A DNA stretch of 64,000 nucleotides from Gp6-AA40 sp963723495. Its GTDB lineage: Bacteria; Acidobacteriota; Vicinamibacteria; Vicinamibacterales; UBA2999. Each line of letters opens with the position of its first letter. The stretch's first letter is position 1. The DNA lies in contig CAVRQR010000013.1 in NCBI GenBank assembly GCA_963723495.1, positions 359,080-423,079 of the forward strand, in the 5' to 3' direction. The notes under the pieces are model-generated. The model was not told the origin of the DNA. It ran no database searches and worked only from the letters and a program-made list of their open reading frames with translations. The position numbers were made by a program, and so were the translations under genes. This document shows, in pieces, positions 9,963-22,952 of the stretch.

Positions 9963-12101
9963 ACGAGACCGCCATTCACAGGTGGCTCGGCGAGCCTGAA
10001 CACGACCGTGGATCGCCCGGTGAGCTCGTAGTGCGCGGCGTCGTACTGGATTCGCCGGGCCCATCGCGCATCCGAGGTGTCGAGCAGTCGTTCCCAGCGC
10101 CGCTCGGGCTCCCGGCGGGGAAATGCAAAAAGCACCGGCTTGTCGTCGGCGCTGAACAGCACGAAGAGTGTGTCGCCTACGATCGGGTTGCCGTGCTCGT
10201 CGGTCTCGTCAATCTGAGAGCCGTCCAGTCGAACGCCCAACGCACGCGCATCGCTCCCCCACATCGCTTCGGACATTTCGCTGCCGTCCGGTGCGAACCA
10301 CGTGATGTCCTTGATGGCGCCCTCGAGCACGCTCTTTCCCTGGAAGAAGCGTCGTCGCTTCAAGACCGGTTGATTCCGGCGCATCTCGATGACGTACTTG
10401 GTGAAGCGCAACAGATCTTCCTGCTCGGCCGATCGCTGCCAGTCGAGCCAGCTGATCTCGTTGTCCTGGCAATAGGCGTTGTTGTTGCCCCGCTGCGTGC
10501 GCCCCATCTCGTCGCCGGAATACAGCATCGGCACACCCACCGAGAGGAAGACCGTCGCCAGGAAGTTGCGCTTCTGCCGTTCGCGTACACTGCGAATCTT
10601 CGCATCGGAGGTGGGTCCTTCAACACCGTAGTTGAAGCTATGGTTGTTGTTCTCGCCGTCGCGATTGCCTTCGAGGTTCGCTTCGTTGTGCTTCTGGGTG
10701 TAGCTGACGAGATCGTGAAGGGTGAACCCATCGTGACAGGTGACGAAGTTGACGCTGGCGTGAGGACGACGGCCGCTATGGTCGTAGAGATCGCTGCTGC
10801 CGGCGATTCTCGTGGCCAACTCGGAGATCAGGCCGCGGTCGGATCGCCAGAATCTGCGGATCGAATCACGATATCGCCCGTTCCATTCCGCCCAGCCCAC
10901 CGGGAAATTTCCGACCTGATATCCACCCTCGCCAAGATCCCACGGCTCGGCAATGAGCTTGACCTGCGAGATGACCGGATCCTGGTGAATGATATCGAAG
11001 AAGGCACCAAGACGATCGACGGCGTGTAATTCGCGCGCGAGCGCGCTGGCCAGGTCGAACCGGAATCCATCGACGTGCATCTCCAGGATCCAGTAACGCA
11101 GACTGTCCATGATGAGCTGAAGCACGCGCGGGTGTCGCATGTTCAGCGTGTTTCCGCAACCCGTGTAGTCCTGATAAAAACGGGGATTCTTGGGATCCAG
11201 CCGGTAGTACCGACTCGTTGTCAACGCCGCGCAGCGACAGCGTGGGTCCGAGATGGTCGCCCTCCGCCGTGTGGTTGTATACGACGTCCAGAATCACCTC
11301 GATGCCAGCCGCGTGCAGATTGCGGACCATCGTCTTGAACTCGCGCACCGATCCGGATGAGCTTTTGCTCATGGAGTACCTGGTATCGGGCGCGAAAAAA
11401 GCACTGGTGTTGTAACCCCAGTAGTTGCTGAGGTGCCGTTCGACGAGGTGACGATCGTAGGCGTGGTGATGGACCGGCATCAGTTCCACGGCGGTGATCC
11501 CAAGGTCCTGCAGGTGCCTGATCGCTTCGTCTGAGCCAAGGCCCGCGTAGGTGCCGCGCATGGCTTCTGAGAGCCGTGGATGTCGCCGCGTAAACCCCTT
11601 CACGTGCAGTTCGTAGATGACCGTCTCGTGCCAGGGCGTTCGAGGGCGATGGTCCTCGCCCCAGGTGAACGCGGGATCGATGACGGCGGCGAGCATCGCA
11701 AAGGGTGCGTTGTCGCGTGTGTCGAAGGCGAGGTCCTCTTTGGGATCGCGGAACCGGTAGCCGTGAACCTCGTCGCTCCAGCGAATGTTCCGTCCGATGG
11801 CCTTGGCGTACGGCTCGAGCACAACTTTGTTGGGGTTGAACCGGTGGCCGCGCTCGGGATTGTACGGGCCGTGAATCCTGTAGCCGTACAACTGTCCGGG
11901 CAGAATACCCAGGAGATAGCCGTGCCAGATGAGGTCGGTCTGCTCGAGAAGCGTGATGCGGGCGGACTCGCGGTCGCTCTCCGGGGAGTCGAACAGGCAG
12001 AGCTCAACCTTGGTGGCGTGCTCGGAGAAGATCGCGAAATTCACGCCGGAACCGTCCCAGGTGGCGCCGAGCGGATACGGTGAGCCGGGCCGGACTTTCA
12101 T
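9959..12101 (-). CDS. glgX: Glycogen debranching enzyme, frameshifted near 11211
   Basis: Isoamylase-type GH13 enzyme that removes alpha-1,6 branches from phosphorylase-trimmed glycogen. The N-terminal CBM48 part (SPYPLGATWDGSGVNFAIFS) is followed by the GH13 barrel with nucleophile in HVDGFRFDLASAL, acid/base in LIAEPWDLGEGGYQVG and stabiliser in FVTCHDGFTLHDL. One extra C at 11210-11211 shifts the frame; removing it gives ...DNESYYRLDPKNPRF, exactly the expected sequence. Rebuilt length about 714 residues, normal. It releases maltodextrins that TreS, encoded directly downstream with a 4-bp overlap, can convert through maltose to trehalose. Confidence 0.92.
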
Positions 12102-12285
12102 GACGGCCTCGGCAATCGAGTAGCGTGCGGATGTTCTGGAATCTCAACTATGGGCATCAGGATGAGGTCGGGATGAGCGGCTCGATCCTAACACCGCCAC
12201 CTCTTGTCGGCAGGAGCTCAGGCGGTCGACGAGATAGGAAACCGCGGAGATCCGGCCAAGCGAGGGTGTGTTTTGAGGTGGGTTT

Positions 12286-14145
12286 TTAGGTGTCGAGCGC
12301 GCGAGCGTGTGCCGCCTGGGCACGCGCACGCGTCTTGCGGGCGGCCGCGACGACGCGCTGTGAAACCCGATGGGCCCTGAGGAATTGCTCCATTTCCAAA
12401 GTCGGCAGCGGCGGACTGAGCAGGTGACCCTGATACAGGTCGCATCCATGGCGTTCCAGAAATGCGCGCTGAACTTCCTGTTCGACGCCTTCGGCGACGA
12501 CCGTGAGACCGAGCGAATGGGCCATCATGATGATTGCCCGCACGAGCGCTCCCTGTCGGGCGCCGGCGCCGATGTCCTCGATAAAGGCCTTGTCGATTTT
12601 CAGGACGTCGACCGGAAGTCGCTGCAGCCGCCCGAGCGACGAATACCCTGTTCCGAAGTCGTCGACCGAGATGCGGACGCCTTCTTCGCGCAATTCCGAG
12701 AGCGGTCGTGTGGCCACCGCATCCGAGAACATCAGGCTGCTCTCGGTGAGCTCCAGTTCGATCATCGACATCGACAAGCCGGCGTCACGAACGTGTGCAC
12801 GCAGCATCGAAGGCAGGACACCGTCACGCACTTCGACGCCGGAAATGTTGATCGCCAGCCGCAACTCGTGTCCCAGCTGCGCCTGATGCCACGCCCGGAA
12901 CTGCTTCATCGCTGTTCCGCACACGAAGTGGGTGATCTCGGAAATCAGCCCGGCGTCCTCGGCCAGCTGGATTAACTCGTTGGTCGGCACGTAGCCACGT
13001 GCCGGATCGTGCCAGCGTACCAGCGCCTCGAGGCCATGGAGCGTACCGGTTCGCAGATCCGCCTGCGGCTGGTAATGAACCTCGAGCTCACCCAGATCGA
13101 TTGCACGACGAACGGTGCTGAAGACCAGAGGCGTCGCCGCCGATGGCCGCGCCATGTCATCCGTGTAACGGCGCATCGTGTTGCGGATTCGTTTCGCCGC
13201 GTACAACGCATCGTCAGCCATGCGGAGCAGGGCTGGCTGACTGTCGCTGTGGTCAGGGTACGCCACGGCGCCAATGCTGCAGGAGATGTGAACCTCGTGA
13301 CCGTCGAGGACGAATGGCTGCCTGACGATGTCGAGCAGCTTGTTGGCGACGAACTCGGCGCGCTCGAAGGCGGACATCTCGGTGAGCACCACGGCGAACT
13401 CGTCGCCGCTGAGCCGTGCAACGGTGTCCTGCGCGCGAATGACGGAGTGGAATCGGTCCGCGACTTGCTGCAGCAACAGATCGCCGATCGTGTGTCCGAG
13501 GCTGTCGTTCACCACTTTGAAGCGGTCGAGATCGATGTAGAAGATCGCGAGGCGGCGCCGATTGCGTGCGGCACTGGCGATCGCCTGTCCCAGCCGATCG
13601 AGGAACAGCTGGCGATTGGGCAGGCCGGTCAGTGTGTCGTGATACGCGAGATGCGTCAGCGTCGCCTGCCGCCGCTCGTTGATCCGGCGCATGAGGCTGA
13701 ACCCGGTGCCGATACCCAGATACTTTCCACGTCGTGTAACGATGAAGCCATCGAAGATGTACTTCGTGCTGTCGTCACTCAGGATTTCGCTGAGCTGATC
13801 GATGGGGGCATGTTCATCGAGGATGAGCGGCGTCCTGTCCATGATGAGGCCGACATGGCGATTCTTCAGGATGTCGCCGCCGAACTGCTGCCAAAGCGTC
13901 TCCCGGAAGCGAAAGCGGTTGAGCAGCCCGATCGGTGTGCCGTGGTCATCAACGACGGCTAAAGCATAGAGCGTGGGATCGGCCTGGAACGCCTCGTGCG
14001 CGGTCAGCGCCGAAGAGATCACGCGCAGGGGAGGGGTCGACCGCACGAGTCCGGCCAGCGTCTCGTCCGTCGGTGTTGCCCGTTGGCTCTTGTCGATGTG
14101 CAGTGGAACCCGTGCAATCTGTGGCCGGGACATTCTGAGAGACAT
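12286..14145 (-). CDS. CBS-like/GGDEF/EAL cyclic-di-GMP protein
   Basis: About 619 residues. Residues ~30-165 form a CBS-pair-like sensory region (ALAVVDDHGTPIGLLNRF and KYIFDGFIVTRRGKYLGIG). The diguanylate cyclase domain has HDTLTGLPNRQLFLDRL and a degenerate active loop SGDEF, preceded five residues upstream by an RxxD motif (RAQD), the usual inhibitory site. The EAL domain looks complete: GLEALVRW, NISGVEV, ELTES, DDFGTGYSSLGRL, DVLKIDKAF and VVAEGVE. A phosphodiesterase output is therefore likely, with the SGDEF domain possibly still active or serving as a GTP/c-di-GMP sensor. The ATG at 14145 avoids overlap with the upstream gene. Confidence 0.9.
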   Translation of the reverse strand: MSLRMSRPQIARVPLHIDKSQRATPTDETLAGLVRSTPPLRVISSALTAHEAFQADPTLYALAVVDDHGTPIGLLNRFRFRETLWQQFGGDILKNRHVGLIMDRTPLILDEHAPIDQLSEILSDDSTKYIFDGFIVTRRGKYLGIGTGFSLMRRINERRQATLTHLAYHDTLTGLPNRQLFLDRLGQAIASAARNRRRLAIFYIDLDRFKVVNDSLGHTIGDLLLQQVADRFHSVIRAQDTVARLSGDEFAVVLTEMSAFERAEFVANKLLDIVRQPFVLDGHEVHISCSIGAVAYPDHSDSQPALLRMADDALYAAKRIRNTMRRYTDDMARPSAATPLVFSTVRRAIDLGELEVHYQPQADLRTGTLHGLEALVRWHDPARGYVPTNELIQLAEDAGLISEITHFVCGTAMKQFRAWHQAQLGHELRLAINISGVEVRDGVLPSMLRAHVRDAGLSMSMIELELTESSLMFSDAVATRPLSELREEGVRISVDDFGTGYSSLGRLQRLPVDVLKIDKAFIEDIGAGARQGALVRAIIMMAHSLGLTVVAEGVEQEVQRAFLERHGCDLYQGHLLSPPLPTLEMEQFLRAHRVSQRVVAAARKTRARAQAAHARALDT

Positions 14146-14251
14146 ATCGACTGGTAGGGCCGGAACCAGAAGAGCAGGACTGTAAACCCTCTGGAGAATT
14201 CTGTTGTGAAAACGAGAGAAGTCGTGTGTCGTCCCGGTCAGGCGCCTGTTG

Positions 14252-15946
14252 TCACAGGGGCGAACGGTGGGCCAAGAGCCGCAACGAAGAATTCTTCGTT
14301 CTTCGTTCTCTGTTCTGCTCACCGAGCAGTGTGGTCAACTTGGCGCTGAGCGCGGGGCCGAGATGATCGATGCGGGCGATGGTGGTGGCGTTGCCGTAAA
14401 AGAGAGAGACGTCGTGGCCGATGCCAATCGCCGCCAACTGCACGGGTGATCGTGTTTCGATGCCCGTGACGACGTGTTGAAGGTGATTTTCGAGGTACTC
14501 GTAGCCGTTGGCGGCGAGCGTCGCTTCATCCATCGGCGTGCCGTCGGAGACGACGACCAGGATCTTCCGGCGTTCTGATCGTGCGAGCAACCGCCCGTGC
14601 GCCCAGTCCAACGCCTCGCCGTCGATGTTCTCCTTCAACATCTCGTCGTGCAGGAACAGGCCCAGTGCGATGCGTGCGCGACGCCATGGCACATCGGCGC
14701 TCTTGATCATGATGTGCTGGAGCGAGTTGAGACGGCCAGGGTTCGGTGGGTACCCGCTTTCCGCCCACTCGCGCGCTGGCTCGCCGCCATCCCAGTCCCG
14801 CGTCGTGAAGCCCAGGATCTCGCAACGCACACCGCATCGCTCGAGCACGCGGGCGAAGATTTCGACAGTCAGCGCGGCGATCAGCATTGGCCTGCCGCGC
14901 ATCGATCCCGAGTGATCGATCAGCAGTGTGACGACGGTGCTCGGGAACGGCGATTCGCTCTCTTCTTTGAACGGCCGGGCCGTGCCGCGGCTGGACACAA
15001 GCGCGGCAAGCCGGGATCCATCGATCACGCCCTCATCGAGATCGAAGCGCCAGTGCCGGGTCTGTCGCGCCATCAGCACGCGCAGAAGGCGCTTTGCCAG
15101 GCGTGCGACGACCGGTCGGATGGCCCCGAGCTCCGCTTCGAGCTTCAAGTGAAGTTCGGCCAGCTCCGCGCGGCCGACGAGACTGGCAGCGTTGACGACG
15201 CGGTCGTAGGCCGTGCTGAAGGCGCGATACGGTGTAGCCGTCGTGCCTCCCTGCGTGATCGCCCCCGAGCCGGCCGACCCTTCCGAATCGTCGGATCCTT
15301 CATGCCGTTTCTTGAGCGGTGCAGCGGTGGCGCCAGGATCACCTCGCCGCGGAAGCGTTCGAATAGTTAATTTCCGGCGCAGCTCGAACGGCAGCGGACT
15401 CGCGGAAGACGCGTCGTCGCGTGGGATATGCGGGAGCGCGTCGCGAATCCACTGCGCAGCTGCGTGGGCAAACTGATCCTGATCCTTCAGGAGTGCGGCG
15501 AGGCCCGTCAGCCGTTCGATCAGGGATGGCGCGAGCCGGCGGCGAAGCGGTCCCACCGCGGCCGTCTTTTCCTTCGGGGCGCCCAGGCCGCTGAACGATT
15601 CAAAGGCGAGCCAGCGCACACCGTCCGGCTCTGGCCCGGGATGTGCCAGAAGGTTGTTGGCGATTCCAGTCAACCAGCGCGCGCCGATGGCATCGAGGCG
15701 CGCCTGTTCCATGGCATCGAACAGCTCGGCCGAAGGCGACTCCGTTGGTTGATGACGGCTATGGGTAGCGGGGGCGTGGAAACGCGCCCGCAGTGCCAGG
15801 CGATCGCCACAAGCACGCAGTCCCGATAGCGTCGCCGCATCCGACTGCGCGATGACGGCGTCGGCGTATTCGAGGCCGCTCAGCGCACGGGTGCACGCAC
15901 CGACGGCTTCGACCGTGCGATCGGGAAACGGGCTGCTCGAATTCAC
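14252..15946 (-). CDS. CobT-like VWA-domain protein
   Basis: 564 residues with a CobT-type layout: helical N-terminal region, charged variable linker (about 205-235), and a C-terminal von Willebrand A domain. The MIDAS motif is intact in LLIDHSGSMRGRPM (DxSxS), with later VVVSDGTPMDEATL. In cobalamin biosynthesis CobT is the VWA partner of the AAA+ protein CobS in the aerobic cobaltochelatase. Here the CobS-like gene precedes it with a 4-bp overlap, but no cobN or other cob gene is present in the window. A MoxR/VWA-type chaperone role is an alternative. I leave the symbol blank because the chelatase role is not shown. Confidence 0.82.
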   Translation of the reverse strand: MNSSSPFPDRTVEAVGACTRALSGLEYADAVIAQSDAATLSGLRACGDRLALRARFHAPATHSRHQPTESPSAELFDAMEQARLDAIGARWLTGIANNLLAHPGPEPDGVRWLAFESFSGLGAPKEKTAAVGPLRRRLAPSLIERLTGLAALLKDQDQFAHAAAQWIRDALPHIPRDDASSASPLPFELRRKLTIRTLPRRGDPGATAAPLKKRHEGSDDSEGSAGSGAITQGGTTATPYRAFSTAYDRVVNAASLVGRAELAELHLKLEAELGAIRPVVARLAKRLLRVLMARQTRHWRFDLDEGVIDGSRLAALVSSRGTARPFKEESESPFPSTVVTLLIDHSGSMRGRPMLIAALTVEIFARVLERCGVRCEILGFTTRDWDGGEPAREWAESGYPPNPGRLNSLQHIMIKSADVPWRRARIALGLFLHDEMLKENIDGEALDWAHGRLLARSERRKILVVVSDGTPMDEATLAANGYEYLENHLQHVVTGIETRSPVQLAAIGIGHDVSLFYGNATTIARIDHLGPALSAKLTTLLGEQNRERRTKNSSLRLLAHRSPL

Positions 15947-16950
15947 GCCTTCCCCGGCCCGCGGCGATCGTCGGGGAGGTCGTGGCCCATGCAGCGCTGG
16001 TAGTACTCGGCCACGAGGGCGCGCTCGTCCTCATCGCAGCGATTGAGGAATGTCAGCTTGAAGGCCAGGGCGGCGTCGTGGAAGAGCGTCGCGTTCTGCG
16101 CCCATGTGACGACCGTGCGGGGCGACATCAACGTCGAGAGATCGCCGTCGGTAAACCCTCGCCTCGTCAGGTTGGCCAGGGCCACCATGGCACTGACCTG
16201 GGCGCGGCCATCAGCGTTGCGGTACTCGGGACAGCGCGCCAGCACGACGTCGATTTCCCGATCGTGCTCCAGGTAGTTCAATGTGACGACGATGTTCCAG
16301 CGATCCATCTGACCCTGATTGAGCGGCTGTGTGCCGTGATAGAGGCCGCTGGCATCGCCCAGTCCCACGGTGTTGGCGGTCGCAAACAAACGGAACGACG
16401 GATGCGGTTCGATGACGCGGCTCTGATCCAGCAATGTGAGACGTCCTTCGACCTCGAGCACGCGTTGAATGACAAACATCACGTCGGCGCGCCCTGCGTC
16501 GTACTCGTCGAAGACGAGTGCGCACGGTCGCTGCAGCGCCCAGGTCAGGATTCCCGGTTGAAACTCGGTGACCTGCTTTCCCTCGCGCACCACGATCGCG
16601 TCCTTGCCGATCAGATCCATTCGGCTGACATGGCCGTCTAGGTTGACGCGGACACACGGCCAGTTCAGTCGCGACGCAACCTGCTCGACGTGACTCGACT
16701 TGCCGGTACCGTGGCGTCCCTGCACCATGACGCGCCGGTTGTGCAGGAATCCGGCGAGCAGGGCGAGCGTGGTCTCGCGGTCGAACACGTAGTCGGGATC
16801 GAGGGCCGGTACGTGCTCCTCTGGTGAGGCGAAGGCGGGCACCTGGAGATCCGTGTCGATTTTGAACAACTCGCGGGCCGAGACAATCACATCGGGCTGG
16901 CCGGGAGTGACAACCTGACCGGCCGGTTGATACGCGGGACTCATGCTCAT
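15943..16950 (-). CDS. CobS-like AAA+ ATPase
   Basis: 335-residue AAA+ protein with Walker A in GRHGTGKSSHVEQVA, Walker B in CALVFDEYDAGRADVMF and the sensor region FATANTVGLGD. The N-terminal zinc-finger-free CobS-like start (VSARELFKIDTDLQVPAF) and overall length fit CobS. It overlaps the CobT-like gene by 4 bp, so the ATPase and VWA partner should be made together. In known cobaltochelatases CobS and CobT form stacked hexameric rings that drive metal insertion by CobN; that partner would have to be encoded elsewhere. Confidence 0.85.
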   Translation of the reverse strand: MSMSPAYQPAGQVVTPGQPDVIVSARELFKIDTDLQVPAFASPEEHVPALDPDYVFDRETTLALLAGFLHNRRVMVQGRHGTGKSSHVEQVASRLNWPCVRVNLDGHVSRMDLIGKDAIVVREGKQVTEFQPGILTWALQRPCALVFDEYDAGRADVMFVIQRVLEVEGRLTLLDQSRVIEPHPSFRLFATANTVGLGDASGLYHGTQPLNQGQMDRWNIVVTLNYLEHDREIDVVLARCPEYRNADGRAQVSAMVALANLTRRGFTDGDLSTLMSPRTVVTWAQNATLFHDAALAFKLTFLNRCDEDERALVAEYYQRCMGHDLPDDRRGPGKA

Positions 16951-17036
16951 TCAGCCAATTATCCCAGATTGAACGCGGCGGCCTTCTTTGCCATGATCTG
17001 CGGCCTGTATTCATAGGTCTGATCAGGGAGGGTGAG

Positions 17037-18531
17037 ATGGTGAGGAAGTGCCTCGGCGTGATGGCCGTTGTCGGTCTGGCTGTGTCGACCGCCAGCGCAC
17101 AGGACGCGAAGACGGTGATCAGCAACGCTTCGAGAGCCATGGGCGTCGAGAGCCTGAATTCGATTCACTTCTATGGCACGGCGCAGAACGGCAACCTGGG
17201 CCAGAACAACAACGCAAATCAGCCCTGGCCGATGGCCGCGATGAACGACTACGTTCGCGCCATCGACTTCACGCAAGGCGGCGTCTCGCGCCACCTGGGC
17301 GACCTACGCGGTACCCGTGACCGGTGGCCGCGCAACGCTGGCTGTCGGCACGCCGCAGACGCAGCAGCTCATTACGCCCGAGACGATGGCGTGGGCACAG
17401 CAGCTCGAGATCTGGGTGACTCCCTGGGGCTTCCTGAAGGGGGCCGCGGCCAACAATGCGACGGTGCGCGCCCAGACCGTCAACGGGCAGCGGTATCAGG
17501 CGGTGACCTGGAATTCGCCTTTCAAGTCTCCGGGTGGCCAGGCGTATCGGCTGGTTGGTTTCATCAATAACCAGAACCTCGTCGAGCGCGTGCAGACCTG
17601 GGTCGAGAACCCGATCTTCGGAGACATGCTCGTCGAAGCCGAGTACACCCAGTATCGTGACAACAACGGCCTGAAGTACCCCGCGCAGATCGTGCAGAAG
17701 CGCGGTGGCTGGCCGACCTTCGAGATGTACGTCCTCGGCGCGCACGCCAACCCGGCGAACCTGCAGGCGCTGATGACGCCGACGCCTCCGCCTGCCGGCC
17801 GGGGCGGTGGACCTGGTGGTGGCGCACCCGCGGGAGGCGCGGGCGGCGCAGCGGCAGCTCCGACATCAGAGAAGCTCGCCGAGGGTGTGTTCCGTATCAA
17901 CGGTGCCTACAACGCGCTGGCGATCGAGTTCGCCGATCACATCGTGCTGTTCGAGCCCGGACCACAGAACGAAGCGCGAGCGCTGGCGATCATCGCCGAA
18001 ACGAAGAAGGTCATCCCGAACAAGCCGATTCGCTACGGCGTCATCTCGCATCATCATTTCGATCACACGAGCGGTCTGCCGGCCGTCGTCGCCGAGGGGA
18101 TCACCATCGTGACGCCCGAGGTGAACCGGGCGTTCCTCATGAACGCGCTGTCGGCGCCGCGAACGCTGGCGCCGGACTCGCAGTCGAAGTCGGGGAAGAA
18201 GCCCGTCGTCGAGGGCTTCAAGGGTGACAAGCGGGTCTTCCAGGACTCGACTCGGACATTCGAGCTGCACGTGATCCAGGGTCTCCCTCACGCTGATGGG
18301 AACGTCGTGGGCTATCTGCCGAAGGAGAAGATCCTGGTGTACGCCGACATGTTCAACCTCCCGCCGGCAGATGCTCCCGTGCCCGATCCTCCGGTCGTCG
18401 GCACGAGGGTGTTCGCCGACAACATCGACCGGTTGAAGCTCGATGTCGAGCGCATCATGTCGGTGCACAGCCTGAACCCCGATCGGCTGACGTCGGTGGC
18501 TGACATCAAGGCGTCGCTGGGGAGGAAGTGA
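17037..18531 (+). CDS. Secreted metallo-beta-lactamase-fold hydrolase, frameshifted near 17290
   Basis: Signal peptide at the N-terminus (VMAVVGLAVSTASAQ). Residues ~20-240 form a lipoprotein-carrier-like beta region, then a Pro/Gly-rich linker (PPPAGRGGGPGGGAPAGG) leads into an MBL domain whose metal motif HHHFDHTSG (HxHxDH) lies at about nt 18049-18075, with the later glycine-rich GLPHADGNVVGYLP. The frame breaks near 17290: shifting one base there restores ...RATWATYAVPVTGGRATLAV. Rebuilt length about 498 residues. Substrate is unknown; a periplasmic hydrolase is likely. It converges with the endonuclease IV gene. Confidence 0.8.
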
Positions 18532-18540
18532 GGCGGTTGA

Positions 18541-18556
18541 TCCGGCTAAAGCCGGA
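18541..18556. terminator. Candidate bidirectional terminator palindrome
   Basis: TCCGGCT-AA-AGCCGGA, a perfect 7-bp stem with a 2-nt loop, lies between the convergent MBL and endonuclease IV genes and includes the endonuclease IV stop codon. No T-tract. It could alternatively be a dispersed palindromic element. Confidence 0.45.
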
Positions 18557-19457
18557 CGCTGCGTCTGCGAGGTCCCGTTTTGACCCGACCTCGCAGCCTC
18601 CGTAACGTATCCAGATTCTTCTTGTCGTAGGGATCGACGACGAGCGTTCCCGCGCGCTCGGCGTTCCTGGCCTTCTCCGTCTCGATCAGAATGGCGCGAT
18701 CGGCAAATCGGGGGTCGGCAAGCAGCCGCCGAAACGGTTCGAGGCCGACGAATCCCTTGCCGATATGTTCGTGACGATCGACACGACTGCCGCACGGCTT
18801 CTTCGAGTCGTTGCCGTGAAAGACCTCGAGACGATCGACGCCGACAAGGCGCTCGAATGCCTCGAACGTGTCGTCGTAGCCCGATGGGTCGCTGATGTTG
18901 TAACCCGACGCAAGCAGATGGCACGTGTCGAGGCACACTCCCACGCGTGGCGAGCCATCGAGGTGCGTAAGTATCGTCGCCAGATGCTCGAAGCGATGCC
19001 CGACGGTCCGCCCCTGACCTGCTGTGTGCTCGAGCAGCACTTTGACCTTGTGCTGTGGGCGCGCCTCGAACGCACGTGCGATCGCATCGGCGACCAGCCG
19101 TAAGGCATCTTCTTCCGTGCCTGCGGTGCACGTGCCCGGATGGATCACGACGCCACGGAGGCCAAGGGACTCCGCCCGATCGAGCTCGTCGATGAAAGCA
19201 GCAAGCGACTGCTGACGAAGGAGCGGCAGGGAAGTCGCCAGATTGATCAGGTAACTGGCGTGCGAGACCACGGGTTGCAGTCCCGTTTCGTCGACGCGTT
19301 GACGAAACCTGACAATCTCCTCGGGGGCGATCGGCTTCCCCAGCCACTGGTTCGCGTTCTTGCAGAAGATCTGCAACGCCTCACAGCCGTGCACGATTGC
19401 GCGATCGACCGCCTTCGAGACTCCACCGGCGACCGACATATGTGCGCCTATTCGCAT
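18546..19457 (-). CDS. nfo: Endonuclease IV (deoxyribonuclease IV)
   Basis: Class II AP endonuclease that cleaves 5' to abasic sites in base-excision repair, using a trinuclear zinc centre in a TIM barrel. The start MRIGAHMSVAGGVSKAVDRA and family signatures GVVIHPGTC, VLLEHTAGQG, GVCLDTCHLLASGYNI, EVFHGNDSKKPCGSRVDRHEHIGKG and AILIETE are all present and in order. Length of 303 residues is slightly longer than the E. coli enzyme, because of a basic tail (GRVKTGPRRRSVRL). Intact single-copy-style housekeeping gene. Confidence 0.96.
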   Translation of the reverse strand: MRIGAHMSVAGGVSKAVDRAIVHGCEALQIFCKNANQWLGKPIAPEEIVRFRQRVDETGLQPVVSHASYLINLATSLPLLRQQSLAAFIDELDRAESLGLRGVVIHPGTCTAGTEEDALRLVADAIARAFEARPQHKVKVLLEHTAGQGRTVGHRFEHLATILTHLDGSPRVGVCLDTCHLLASGYNISDPSGYDDTFEAFERLVGVDRLEVFHGNDSKKPCGSRVDRHEHIGKGFVGLEPFRRLLADPRFADRAILIETEKARNAERAGTLVVDPYDKKNLDTLRRLRGRVKTGPRRRSVRL

Positions 19458-19510
19458 GTCGTCCCATGGTAGCCGTGCCCTCGAGGTTGTGAGAGACTGA
19501 GCCTCTCCTG

Positions 19511-22517
<3,007 letters not shown>

Positions 22518-22559
22518 CCCTACTCGGGTCGCTCAGGATCCTTTGTCCGCCTGTGTGGG

Positions 22560-22952
22560 TCAGTTCAAAGCGGTTGTCACCACCGGCCGGACATCGTCGT
22601 CCGTAAGGTTCGACCAGTCCGGGAATTCATCGTCGGTTTCGATCACATGTGCCACGACGGGGATGCGTGATGTCTCGCGGTCGAGTGTGAGCATCGACAG
22701 AAGCAGACATCCCTGGATGTCGTCGCCGGCCATGCAGACGATCACGAGGTCCGGGCGAATGTGCTTGATGTGCGAGTAAGCGTGGGCAGTCTGCTCCACC
22801 AGGACGACGTCGTGGTCCACGGTGCCGAGAACAGCCTCAATCACATGCTGGTCGGGATGGGAGCTGACGACGGCGACCGTCCGGGGTCGAACCGCCTTGT
22901 GATATCCGCTCATCCGTTCGGTCTGGGTCATCATCGCCATCTCTCCGTTCAC
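22560..22952 (-). CDS. Degenerate receiver-like protein
   Basis: Up to 130 residues (GTG start at 22952; an ATG at 22940 follows GGAGAG and may be the true start). The pattern VAVVSSHPDQHVIEAVLG ... IRPDLVIVCMAGDDIQGCLLLSMLT ... RIPVVAHV follows a response-regulator receiver fold, but the N-terminal acidic pair is SS and the phospho-acceptor aspartate position reads Cys (VIVCM). It is probably a non-phosphorylated pseudo-receiver. It converges with the sigma-54 activator, 42 bp away. Function unknown. Confidence 0.6.
   Translation of the reverse strand: MNGEMAMMTQTERMSGYHKAVRPRTVAVVSSHPDQHVIEAVLGTVDHDVVLVEQTAHAYSHIKHIRPDLVIVCMAGDDIQGCLLLSMLTLDRETSRIPVVAHVIETDDEFPDWSNLTDDDVRPVVTTALN

Noticed and set aside
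12286..17000. Cobalamin biosynthesis cluster
   Set aside because: Only CobS- and CobT-like genes are present, with no cobN or other pathway gene, so I do not call it a cobalamin operon.
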